64,000 nucleotides of DNA from an uncultured Bacilli bacterium (GTDB lineage Bacteria > Bacillota_I > Bacilli_A > RF39 > UBA660), in assembly GCA_934090735.1 (NCBI GenBank), contig CAKOJR010000001.1, positions 169,186 to 233,185 of the forward strand. The letters are read 5' to 3'. Below the pieces are notes generated by a model. It was not told the origin of the DNA. It ran no database searches and worked only from the letters and a program-made list of their open reading frames with translations. Position 1 is the first letter of the stretch, and every line of letters begins with the position of its first letter. Shown in pieces: positions 52,421 through 60,537 of this stretch. The position numbers and the translations under genes were made by a program.

Positions 52421-53680
52421 ATGTTTCATTATGTTGTGCAGAGAAGAATAAAAATAGTTGGTGTATTAATTTTTTTAGTGTTCTTAGTAATTATTATTCG
52501 CATTTTTTATATTCAGGTGTTTAGCCAGAATAAACTTAATGAGCTCGCAAATAGTTTATGGAGTAGAAATTTACCTATTTTAGCAGATCGTGGAAAGATA
52601 ACAGATCGTAATGGAGTGGTGCTTGCTGATAATATAACAACTACTAGTTTAGTTGTGGTTCCTGTGCAAATTAAAAATAAAGAGGAAGTTGCTAAAAATC
52701 TTGCTAGTATATTAAATACAGATTATTTGAATATATATTCGCATTTGACTAAACATACTTCTATAGAAAGAATTCATCCAGAGGGAAGAAGATTATCTTA
52801 TGATATAGCTGAGAAGATTAGTGCTCTTAATTATGATGGGGTATATCTACTAAAGGAGTCTAAAAGATATTATCCTTATAAGGAAATGCTTTCACATGTA
52901 ATTGGTTATGTTGGTATTGATAATCAAGGCTTAAGTGGTATTGAACTTTTATATGATAAATATTTAAAAGGAACAGATGGGGGAATTAAATATTATTCTG
53001 ATGGTAAGGGATTAAGGCTTAAAATGAGTGAAGTTTATGATAAGCCAGTTAGTGGGAATAATATTGCACTTACAATAGATGTTAGAGTTCAAGAAGCTAT
53101 TGAAAGAGAACTTGATAATGTTGTGACTAAGTATAATCCTGAGAATGCTCTTATAATGGTAATGAATCCTAATACTGGGGAAATTATAGGAATGAGTAGT
53201 AGACCTAACTTTGATCCTAATAATTATCAAGATTATGATATTGAAGCGATAAATCGTAATTTACCAATATGGATGAGTTATGAACCGGGTAGTACGTTTA
53301 AAATAATTACTCTTGCTAGTGCAATAAATGAGGGAAAAGTTAACTTATTTACTGATACTTATTATGATGGTGGAAGTATTTCTGTAGAAAATGCGAGGAT
53401 AAAATGCTGGAAAGCAGGTGGACATGGTGCTGAAACATTTTTAAATGTAGTTGAGAATTCATGCAATCCGGGGTTTGTTGTGTTAGGACAAAGACTTGGC
53501 ACAGAGCTTTTATATGATTATTTGATTAAGTTTGGTTTTGGTGAGAAAACAGGGATAGATCTTAATGGGGAAGCTAAAGGAATTATGTTTAGTTTAGATA
53601 AAATGGGGCCTGTTGAAACTGCGACAACTGCTTTTGGTCAAGGAATAAGTGTTACGCCAATACAACTTGTAGCCTGTTAA
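52421..53680 (+). pseudogene. spoVD: SpoVD/PBP2B-type transpeptidase, 5' part, interrupted by the element
   Basis: The front two thirds of a class B penicillin-binding protein. An N-terminal membrane helix (about 11-31), dimerisation domain (RGKITDRNGVVLADN, YPYKEMLSHVIGYVG) and the transpeptidase start are visible, with the catalytic STFK (Ser291, Lys294) and SCN (347-349). After TPIQ (412-415) the frame runs into element DNA and stops at QLVAC. The KTG box lies in the 3' part at 57609. The gene has its own AGGTGA site. Joined across the 10-base repeat it gives 634 residues with one PASTA domain, close to B. subtilis SpoVD (a sporulation-specific enzyme). A PBP2B/FtsI role cannot be excluded. 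It is inactive as it stands. Confidence 0.9.
53657..53666. repeat. attL core (direct repeat CCAATACAAC)
   Basis: CCAATACAAC, identical to 57609-57618 at a distance of 3,952 bases; the flanking AC two bases further out is also shared. In the transpeptidase frame it reads P-I-Q plus one base. It is the left boundary of the element. Confidence 0.88.
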
Positions 53681-53697
53681 ATGAAACTTTTGCGAAT

Positions 53698-53717
53698 GCA
53701 CCTTAAAGTGCTTTTTT
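53698..53717 (+). terminator. Terminator at the left end of the element
   Basis: GCAC-CTTAAA-GTGC followed by six T. It would stop transcription arriving from the broken transpeptidase gene before it reaches the element genes. Confidence 0.7.
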
Positions 53718-53751
53718 GTGTTATAATATGCATTTAAGGATGTGATGATTT

Positions 53752-55044
53752 ATGAAGAAGTATGAATTGGAGTTAAATGATGAAAATTTACATGAGACAA
53801 TTGAGCAAGATATATTAGGTAGAAATGCTAATTTATTAATGCTCGGAAGAATGTTATTAAATCAGCATGATAATATTATGATATCTTTAGATGGCTCTTG
53901 GGGATCTGGAAAAACATTTTTTATAAAGCAATTTGAATACTTAATAAAGAATCTTGATAAATTTCCTGATAATAGAATATTTGTAGAAGATGAAAAAGCG
54001 GTTTTTGAATCACTTAGGGATAATAATTTGGTAGTGTATTATAATGCATGGCAAAATGATGATCATGATGATCCTTTGAAATCAATTATATTTTCTGTAT
54101 TAAATGAATTTCCTAAGCAAAAAAAGCAATTATTAACTTTTAAAGAATATAAAAAAATAGTAAAGGCGATTGCTGAGATTGTTTTAAATGTAACTGGATT
54201 AAAAGATTTTAAGTTAGATACTATTGAAGAAATGAAGACTTTTGAAGATGTTACTAATTCAATCGTTACTATCGAAGAAAAAAAGGATGCTTTTAATAAA
54301 CTTGTAGATAATTTATTAGTAGAAAAGCAAAGATTAATTTTAATAGTTGATGAATTGGATAGATGCAGACCAACATATGCAGTAAAAATGCTTGAAACTT
54401 TAAAACACTTTTATGCTAATAAAAAGATAACAGTGATTGTTGCTACGAATAATCACGAGTTATCTCATACAATCAAAAAGTTTTATGGAAGTGAATTTGA
54501 TGGTTATGGTTATTTAAATAAGTTTTATGATGTTGTTGTTACTTTAGAAATTAAGAATATTAAATTGTATTTACAAAATCAGTTAGACTTTTGCAATAGA
54601 ACGTATTTGCCACAAGATATATCGTATGTGATATTAAAATATTATAATTTCTCTCTTAGAGAGTGTAACAAATTTATTAGTATTTATAATCTACTTAATA
54701 GTTATATTGAACACAAGCCATATTTTAATGAGAATGATAATTATGTTTTTTCCTGTGTATTACTGCCTTTAGCAATAGCTTTAAAAATTAAGTATATAGA
54801 TTCTTATAATTTATTTATGAGTGGTAATGGGCAGGATATTATAAGAAATTTTGTACAAGGCATAGAGAATGAAACAAAGATGACACAATGGATAAAGGAA
54901 TTATTAGGAAACCCTCAAAGAGATTATATTGAGTTGCTTGTAGACCGTTATAATGATATTTTTAAAGTAACTGATCCTTTAATTGGAATAGATTTTTTTG
55001 AGGCTATATCTTTATTAGGAACAAATATAGAAGTTGATGATTAG
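53752..55044 (+). CDS. KAP-family P-loop NTPase
   Basis: 430 residues. Walker A is GSWGSGKTFFIKQF (near 45-58) and Walker B is LILIVDELDRCRPTYAVKMLE (near 197-217), with the DRxxP pattern typical of KAP NTPases. NAWQNDDHDDPLKSIIFSV is another family block. KAP NTPases are usually membrane-associated and occur in phage-exclusion and other defence settings; this one lacks the inserted membrane helices of many members. The element promoter has TATAAT at 53722-53727. It could be element cargo for host protection or serve element maintenance. Confidence 0.88.
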   Translation: MKKYELELNDENLHETIEQDILGRNANLLMLGRMLLNQHDNIMISLDGSWGSGKTFFIKQFEYLIKNLDKFPDNRIFVEDEKAVFESLRDNNLVVYYNAWQNDDHDDPLKSIIFSVLNEFPKQKKQLLTFKEYKKIVKAIAEIVLNVTGLKDFKLDTIEEMKTFEDVTNSIVTIEEKKDAFNKLVDNLLVEKQRLILIVDELDRCRPTYAVKMLETLKHFYANKKITVIVATNNHELSHTIKKFYGSEFDGYGYLNKFYDVVVTLEIKNIKLYLQNQLDFCNRTYLPQDISYVILKYYNFSLRECNKFISIYNLLNSYIEHKPYFNENDNYVFSCVLLPLAIALKIKYIDSYNLFMSGNGQDIIRNFVQGIENETKMTQWIKELLGNPQRDYIELLVDRYNDIFKVTDPLIGIDFFEAISLLGTNIEVDD

Positions 55045-55104
55045 AGTATCATCTGTAATTTAAATATGATACAATTTAGTTATGATATTAAGTGGTGATT
55101 GTTT

Positions 55105-55761
55105 GTGAGTAATAGAAAAAATATTTTGTATACGATTTTGATAATAATATTTTCAGTTGTATGTGGTATTTTAACTAATGATTATTTTTTAGGTACTTTG
55201 ACACTTTTAAATGGATTACTTAATGTTTATTATGCAAGTATTGGAAAAATTTATAATTATATATTTGGAGCCGTTTATTGTTTGTTAAGTGGCTATATAT
55301 CTTATAAGAATGGATTATATGGAATTGCGGTGATGTCAGCAATAATATTTTTCCCTTCACAGATTCATGGGTATATCAGCTGGATAAAACATAAGAAAGA
55401 TGATAATACGGTTATGGTAAGAGGTTTTACTTTAAAAAATTCTGTTATTATAACTACTTCATGCATTTTAGGTAGTTTACTTTTTGGATATTTACTAAGT
55501 AAGATTACTGGACAACAACTTGCTTTTTTGGATTCAAGTAGTAATGTAATTAACTTGTGTGGAATAGTTCTTATGAATTTGAGATTTAAAGAATGCTGGA
55601 TTGTATGGCTTTTTAATAATGTTTTTGATTTATCTATTTGGATTATAAATACTATTAATCATAGTCCAAATTCTATGATGATGTTAATTGTTTCCATAGG
55701 TTATTTGTTAATAAATATTTATGGTTTAGTAAAATGGATAAAATTAGAGAGTAAATTGTAG
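55105..55761 (+). CDS. PnuC-like nicotinamide riboside/mononucleoside transporter
   Basis: About 218 residues with about seven membrane helices. LLNVYYASIGKIYNYIFGA, NGLYGIAVMSAIIFFPSQIHGYISW and the late FKECWIVWLFNNVFDLSIWI fit PnuC, which moves nicotinamide riboside or a related vitamin precursor by facilitated diffusion. It is unusual as cargo of a small recombinase element. The GTG at 55105 is chosen by its spacing from GGTGATT; the TTG at 55099 is the alternative. A terminator follows. Confidence 0.8.
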   Translation: MSNRKNILYTILIIIFSVVCGILTNDYFLGTLTLLNGLLNVYYASIGKIYNYIFGAVYCLLSGYISYKNGLYGIAVMSAIIFFPSQIHGYISWIKHKKDDNTVMVRGFTLKNSVIITTSCILGSLLFGYLLSKITGQQLAFLDSSSNVINLCGIVLMNLRFKECWIVWLFNNVFDLSIWIINTINHSPNSMMMLIVSIGYLLINIYGLVKWIKLESKL

Positions 55762-55785
55762 AACATGAAAAGTGTTCTTTTTTTT
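55760..55785 (+). terminator. Terminator of the KAP-PnuC genes
   Basis: AGAACA/TGTTCT stem, loop TGAAAAG, T8. Confidence 0.88.
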
Positions 55786-55820
55786 ATTTTTGCAAAATAG
55801 ACTTAAGAGAAAGGACTAAT

Positions 55821-55976
55821 ATGAATAATACTGATTATGTTTCTTTTAATTCGATTGAGATTGAAGTTGGTATTAAGTTACTTGAGTACTTAAAAAGAAG
55901 TTCTTGTGTCAGTGATGATATGTATTGGTATGTACTTGATAAATTTTTAAAAAAGAAAAAAAGAAATGGCGATTAA
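55821..55976 (+). CDS. Small basic ORF upstream of the recombinase, candidate directionality factor
   Basis: A 51-codon ORF with ATG behind AAAGGAC, ending 11 bases before the recombinase start. The helical centre (IEIEVGIKLLEYLKRSS, then MYWYVLDKFLKKKKRNG) and basic tail suit a small DNA- or protein-binding factor; a SHOCT-like fold is possible. Large serine integrases need a small partner for excision, often encoded beside them, so this is the natural candidate. There is no sequence match to a known factor. Confidence 0.5.
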   Translation: MNNTDYVSFNSIEIEVGIKLLEYLKRSSCVSDDMYWYVLDKFLKKKKRNGD

Positions 55977-55987
55977 GAAAGGATTTT

Positions 55988-57646
55988 ATGGATTTATATA
56001 CCGTTAGAAATAATATTTTAAAAGGTGTTAGTTTGCAAGAACTTAATTTGAGAGTGTGCTTTTATGCTAGGGTATCTACAGAAAAGGATGAACAGCTCCA
56101 TTCACTTTCTAATCAGGTTTCTTTTTTTAAGGACTATATAAAAAATACTTCTAAATGGAAATTTGTTGGGGCTTATATTGATGAGGGAATATCTGGAACT
56201 TCTGTCAATAAGAGAGAAGAATTTTTAAAGATGATAGATGATGCACGCACTCATAAGTTTGATTTGATTTTAACTAAAGAGATTTCACGATTTTCAAGGA
56301 ATACTTTGGATAGTATTAAGTATACGCAGGAACTTTTAGCTAATGGGGTTGGTGTCTATTTTTTAAATGATAATATTAATACGATTCTTCCAGATTCTGA
56401 ACTTAGGTTAACTCTTATGTCATCAATAGCTCAAGATGAGGTGAGAAAGTTATCTGAAAGGGTAACTTTTGGGATGAAAAGAAGTATAGATAGAGGGGTT
56501 GTTCTTGGTAATTCTAATATATATGGGTATGTTAAAAATGATGGAAAATTAGTTGTTGATGAAAAGGAAGCTGAAATGATTAGACTTATTTTTGATAGAT
56601 ATGCAAATACTTCCGATGGGCTAACAAAAACAGCAAGGCATATATATGGTTTGGGGTATAAAAGTAAAACTGGAAAAATGATAGATACAACAGTTATGAC
56701 GAGAATAATAGAAAATCCAAAGTATAAGGGATATTATTCGGGTCATAAAACGAAAGTTTTGGATTATAAGACAAAAAAGAAAAAGTATTTAGATAAGAGT
56801 GATTGGGTTATTTATAAGGATGAAGATGCGGTTCCTTCAATAGTATCAGAGGAACTTTGGCAAAGAGCAAATGATAAACTACATGCAAGACAAAAAAGTT
56901 TTCTTGATAAAGTAACAGATAAAAAAATATTTCAAAATAGGTATGTTTATTCAGGTAAAATATATTGCGGTGAGCATAATGTTACTTATCATCGATCCAG
57001 TTCTGGCAAAAGAAAAGAAAATCCTGCGTGGGAGTGTCAAGTATATAGAAAAGATGGATTAAATGGATGCTTAAATCATAGAGTTTTTGAGAAAGAGTTA
57101 GATAATTTTTTTCAAAAAACTTTTGATAATTTTTTTAAGAGTAACCACGATATTTTTGATTATATACTTTATTTATGTACAGAATATTTAAAAACTTTTA
57201 GTAATGAAGCTCAAATGAAGCAATTTGAATATAAGATTCAGCAAATAACTGATAAAAAAAATAAATTATTAGAACTTTACTTAGATGGTTATTTAGATAA
57301 GAATGATTATAATAAAAAAGCGAATTTATTAAAAGATGAAGAAGGTAATTATAATAAGAAAATAAGTATATTAAAATATGAGATAGACGATGATTATATA
57401 GAAAAGCAAATTGCACTTATACGTAAAAAATTAGATAATTGGTTTACTGATGATATTTGTTATAGTGATGTTTTTAATGAGTTAGTTGATAAGCTATATG
57501 TTTATAATAAAGGAAAAAAAGGAATTAAGTTAAATGTTTATTTTAAAGATAGGAAAAATTTAGAGTGTTATTCTGATGATTCTGGGAAAAAGTTTCATTT
57601 AATAGACTCCAATACAACAAATAAGGGGAGTAAGTGCTGCGGTTAA
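55988..57646 (+). CDS. Large serine recombinase of the element
   Basis: 552 residues. Resolvase domain: RVCFYARVSTEKDEQ with the catalytic Ser30, KEISRFSRNTLDS, and IAQDEVRKLSERVTFGMKR. The recombinase domain (about 170-290) includes LTKTARHIYGLGYKSKTGK and ENPKYKGYYSGHK. A zinc ribbon (YCGEHNVTYHRSSSGK...CQVYRK...GCLNHRV) and a C-terminal coiled coil (about 400-475) follow. Length and layout fit SpoIVCA/large serine integrases. The last 13 codons run through the attR core into transpeptidase DNA, so the C-terminus would differ in the excised circle. Confidence 0.95.
   Translation: MDLYTVRNNILKGVSLQELNLRVCFYARVSTEKDEQLHSLSNQVSFFKDYIKNTSKWKFVGAYIDEGISGTSVNKREEFLKMIDDARTHKFDLILTKEISRFSRNTLDSIKYTQELLANGVGVYFLNDNINTILPDSELRLTLMSSIAQDEVRKLSERVTFGMKRSIDRGVVLGNSNIYGYVKNDGKLVVDEKEAEMIRLIFDRYANTSDGLTKTARHIYGLGYKSKTGKMIDTTVMTRIIENPKYKGYYSGHKTKVLDYKTKKKKYLDKSDWVIYKDEDAVPSIVSEELWQRANDKLHARQKSFLDKVTDKKIFQNRYVYSGKIYCGEHNVTYHRSSSGKRKENPAWECQVYRKDGLNGCLNHRVFEKELDNFFQKTFDNFFKSNHDIFDYILYLCTEYLKTFSNEAQMKQFEYKIQQITDKKNKLLELYLDGYLDKNDYNKKANLLKDEEGNYNKKISILKYEIDDDYIEKQIALIRKKLDNWFTDDICYSDVFNELVDKLYVYNKGKKGIKLNVYFKDRKNLECYSDDSGKKFHLIDSNTTNKGSKCCG
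57609..57618. repeat. attR core (direct repeat CCAATACAAC)
   Basis: Second copy of the 10-base repeat at 53657, inside the last codons of the recombinase gene. In the transpeptidase frame the right side reads T-P-I-Q-Q-I-R-G-V-S-A-A-V, continuing the family sequence. Confidence 0.88.
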
Positions 57647-58277
57647 TGGTGGAAATCTTTATACGCCTTATATTGTCAGAAGTATTAGTGAAAGTGAAAC
57701 TAATGAGATGATTGTTTTAAATAAGCCTAAATTTGTTAGGAAAGTTATAAGTGAGGATACTTCGAATCTTGTTAGATATGCATTAGAAAGTGTTGTTGCT
57801 AATGGTACTGGTAAAAATGCTTATATCGAAAATTATCGGGTTGGTGGTAAAACAGGAACAGCTCAAAAGGTAAGTAATGGTAGATATATGGTTGGTAATT
57901 ATATATTGTCTTTTGTGGGTATATTTCCAGCTGACAATCCTGATTATGTAGTGTATGTTGCGGTTAATAATCCAAAAGGAGTTACTCAATATGGTGGGAC
58001 TGTTGCGGCTCCGATAGCGAAGAATGTGCTTTTGAGTTTGATTGATATCATGGGATATGAACCGACACCTAGTGATAAGACTAGAGAATATACGTGGCTT
58101 GATGAAAAGTATAAATATGTTCCAAGCGTAGTTGGACAAGATATAGAAAGTGCTAAAAAAACTCTTAAAGGTTTTAAAATAGAATATGCTGGGAATGGTA
58201 CTAAAGTCAGTTATCAAGTGCCTGAAAATAGGTGGATAAAGGAATCGGGAATTGTTAAATTATATTTAGAGGAATGA
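57609..58277 (+). pseudogene. spoVD: SpoVD/PBP2B-type transpeptidase, 3' part
   Basis: The remainder of the transpeptidase broken at 53657. From the repeat the frame reads TPIQQIRGVSAAVNGGNLYTPYIV. The KTG box (GGKTGTAQKV) falls at residue 493 of the joined protein, followed by GNYILSFVGIFPADNPDYVVYVAV and a single C-terminal PASTA domain (YVPSVVGQDIESAKKTL to GIVKLYLEE). A TTG at 57708 could start a truncated piece, but it would have no active-site serine and no ribosome site. Nonfunctional unless the element is excised. Confidence 0.9.
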
Positions 58278-58376
58278 TTTTGGTACATTGTAAATAGTTT
58301 TATGGATTAACATAAAAATGTAAAATTTGTTTACTAAAAAAAATAAAAATAGTATAATGGGTTTGAGGTGAAGGAA

Positions 58377-59369
58377 ATGTTAATATTAGCAAAATCTGTA
58401 TTAGGACTAATGCTTGGATTTGTTTTATCTTTGGTTGCAGCGGTTATTTTAATACCACTTCTAAAGAAACTTCATGTAGGCCAAAGTGTTAGTAAACTTA
58501 TAAATGAAAGGCATTTAAAGAAAGATGGTACGCCAACTATTGGTGGATTGATATTTATTATTCCAACGATACTTATTATGCTTATTCTTTATTTAAGGGG
58601 AAGTATTGAATTTAATTCTAATTTAATTATCTTGATATTTGTATTTTTGGCATATGGTGCTCTTGGATTTATTGATGATTTTTTAAAGGTTAAATATCAT
58701 AATAATGATGGACTTAGTATAGGAGTTAAGTTTTTACTTCAAACTGCTATTGCGGTAGTGTTCTATATTATTTATCGTAATAATGGTGGTGATTCTAATT
58801 TAGTTATATCATCACTTGGTATAGATTTATCGTTAGGCTGGGCGTTTGGTTTATTTATTTTACTTGTTCTTGTTGGAACGACAAATGCGGTTAATATAAC
58901 TGATGGATTAGATGGACTTGCTGGAGGACTTAGTGTAGTTGCAATTATGGCTTATGGGGTAATTGCTTGGGGATCTAAATGGATAAGTGGTTATCAAGAA
59001 ATTGCAATTTTTGCATTTGTCTTATGTGGAGCAATTTTAGGTTTCTTAGTGTTTAATACGCATCCGGCAAAAGTATTTATGGGTGATACTGGTTCCCTTG
59101 CATTAGGTGGGGCACTAGCAACAATTGCTATATTAACTAAGCATGAGCTTTCGTTACTTTTAATTGGTGGTGTATTTGTTGTTGAAACCCTATCAAGTGC
59201 TATTCAAATTATAGCAATCAGAAAATTTCATAAAAAAGTATTCTTAAAAGCGCCTCTTCATCATCATTTTGAAGAGCTAGGCTGGGAAGAGACAGATATT
59301 GTTAAATTATTTTGGGTAGTAGGTTTATTCCTAGCAATGATTGGAATTATTTACGGAGTTTGGTTATAA
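58377..59369 (+). CDS. mraY: Phospho-N-acetylmuramoyl-pentapeptide transferase
   Basis: Makes lipid I from UDP-MurNAc-pentapeptide and undecaprenyl phosphate. 330 residues, ten membrane helices. Signatures: KKDGTPTIGGLIFI, GFIDDFLKVKYHNNDGLS (aspartates of the active site), NITDGLDGLAGG, FMGDTGSLALGG and HHHFEELGW. The ATG at 58377 has GAGGTG upstream, and a TATAAT at 58353-58358 gives it its own promoter, so it does not depend on the broken gene before it. murE and murD, usually nearby, are absent. Confidence 0.97.
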   Translation: MLILAKSVLGLMLGFVLSLVAAVILIPLLKKLHVGQSVSKLINERHLKKDGTPTIGGLIFIIPTILIMLILYLRGSIEFNSNLIILIFVFLAYGALGFIDDFLKVKYHNNDGLSIGVKFLLQTAIAVVFYIIYRNNGGDSNLVISSLGIDLSLGWAFGLFILLVLVGTTNAVNITDGLDGLAGGLSVVAIMAYGVIAWGSKWISGYQEIAIFAFVLCGAILGFLVFNTHPAKVFMGDTGSLALGGALATIAILTKHELSLLLIGGVFVVETLSSAIQIIAIRKFHKKVFLKAPLHHHFEELGWEETDIVKLFWVVGLFLAMIGIIYGVWL

Positions 59370-59388
59370 GATATTAGTAGGTGATTAT

Positions 59389-60465
59389 GTGAAAAAAAGC
59401 CTACTAATTTTTTTATCGGCATTTTTTTTAGCAGTTATTGGTATTTTGATGATTTATTCATCAAGTAGTGTTTGGAGTGATTACAGGTTTGGGGATGCTT
59501 TTCATTATGTTAAACATCAAGGTTTATTTTTTTTAATAGGTTTATTTGGTATATATATATTAAGTAAAATAGATTATAAATTATATTATAGATATGCTAG
59601 TAAAATTCTTTTAGTATCTTTAGTTTTATTAGTACTTGTTTTAATTCCTGGCATTGGTCAAGTTAGAAATGGGTCTAGAAGTTGGTTTGGGATCGGTGTT
59701 TTTGGATTTCAGCCTAGTGAACTATCTAAACTTGCTTTAATTATATTTACTGCTAAATATTTATCTAATCATGAGAAGGAAGTTAAATTTTTTAGGAAGG
59801 GAATAATGCCGATTTTACTTGTTATCTTTCTCTTTTTTGGACTAATCATGCTAGAACCTGATTTTGGGACAGGTATGGTTATTGTTGTTAGTTTAATGTT
59901 TATGTTATTTATTACAAATACTAAACTTACTTTTTTTGGTATAATGGGAGTTCTTGGTCTTGGGGGGATAGCTGGGCTTATTATAGTAGCTCCATATAGG
60001 CTTGCAAGAATATTATCATTTTTAAATCCATGGAGTGACCCACTTGGGTCGGGGTTTCAGATTATACAAAGTTTGTATGCGATTGGGCCATCTGGTCTAT
60101 TTGGTAAAGGATTTGGAAACTCAATACAAAAGCATTTTTATTTACCGGAGCCTCAAACAGATTTTATTTTTGCAATTATAAGTGAGGAATTTGGTTTTAT
60201 TGGAATATTAGCAATTGCTGCTTTATTTTTAACTTTGTTTTATAATACACTTAAAGTAAGCTTGGAGTGCAAAGATTTATTTGGTAAGTATCTTTCTTTT
60301 GGACTTGTTATTTCATTAATACTTCAAGCAGTTTTAAATATATGTGTTGTTGTTGGACTTGTGCCGGTAACTGGGGTTACTTTACCATTTTTATCTTACG
60401 GTGGTTCATCTTTACTGGTTAGTATGGCGAGTGTTGGTATTATTCTTAATATTGCTAAAAATTAA
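59389..60465 (+). CDS. SEDS-family peptidoglycan polymerase (FtsW/SpoVE type)
   Basis: 358 residues, about ten membrane helices. GIGQVRNGSRSWFGIG-FGFQPSELSKLALI, LLVIFLFFGLIMLEPDFGTGMV (catalytic Asp) and the end VPVTGVTLPFLSYGGSSLL are SEDS signatures. SEDS enzymes polymerise glycan strands with a class B PBP partner; in B. subtilis SpoVE works with SpoVD, and order spoVD...mraY...spoVE is conserved. The intact partner is missing here because of the element. The GTG at 59389 follows AGGTG; the TTG at 59341 lies inside mraY. Confidence 0.92.
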   Translation: MKKSLLIFLSAFFLAVIGILMIYSSSSVWSDYRFGDAFHYVKHQGLFFLIGLFGIYILSKIDYKLYYRYASKILLVSLVLLVLVLIPGIGQVRNGSRSWFGIGVFGFQPSELSKLALIIFTAKYLSNHEKEVKFFRKGIMPILLVIFLFFGLIMLEPDFGTGMVIVVSLMFMLFITNTKLTFFGIMGVLGLGGIAGLIIVAPYRLARILSFLNPWSDPLGSGFQIIQSLYAIGPSGLFGKGFGNSIQKHFYLPEPQTDFIFAIISEEFGFIGILAIAALFLTLFYNTLKVSLECKDLFGKYLSFGLVISLILQAVLNICVVVGLVPVTGVTLPFLSYGGSSLLVSMASVGIILNIAKN

Positions 60466-60537
60466 AATTAAATTGTAAAATTAAAAAAATAAGTGAATAT
60501 TTGTTTGTATTTATGATATAATGATTTTGGTGATAAA

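Larger units (their letters stand above)
53657..57618 (+). mobile_element. 3,952-bp serine-recombinase element inside the transpeptidase gene
   Basis: The element unit is bounded by two copies of CCAATACAAC and contains a KAP NTPase gene, a PnuC-like gene, a 51-codon ORF and a large serine recombinase gene, all on the + strand. Recombination between the repeats would remove 3,952 bases and join codon CAA to the downstream sequence in frame. There are no plasmid, conjugation or phage structural genes, so it is a minimal site-specific element like the sporulation-gene interruptions of Bacillus and Clostridium (skin-type). Confidence 0.9.

Noticed and set aside
53669..57630. Alternative crossover at GTA or at the in-register TA next to the repeat
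   Set aside because: GTA joining would delete residues compared with the family, and the TA is only two bases just outside the repeat; the 10-base repeat explains both boundaries better.
53630..57720. Transpeptidase split explained as a sequencing frameshift or as two separate short genes
   Set aside because: About 4 kb with four genes lies between the halves, the ends carry the same 10 bases, and the join gives an exact family sequence; neither half has a full active site.
57708..58277. Separate small gene starting at TTG 57708
   Set aside because: It is the transpeptidase C-terminus (KTG box and PASTA), lacks a ribosome site and has no catalytic serine.
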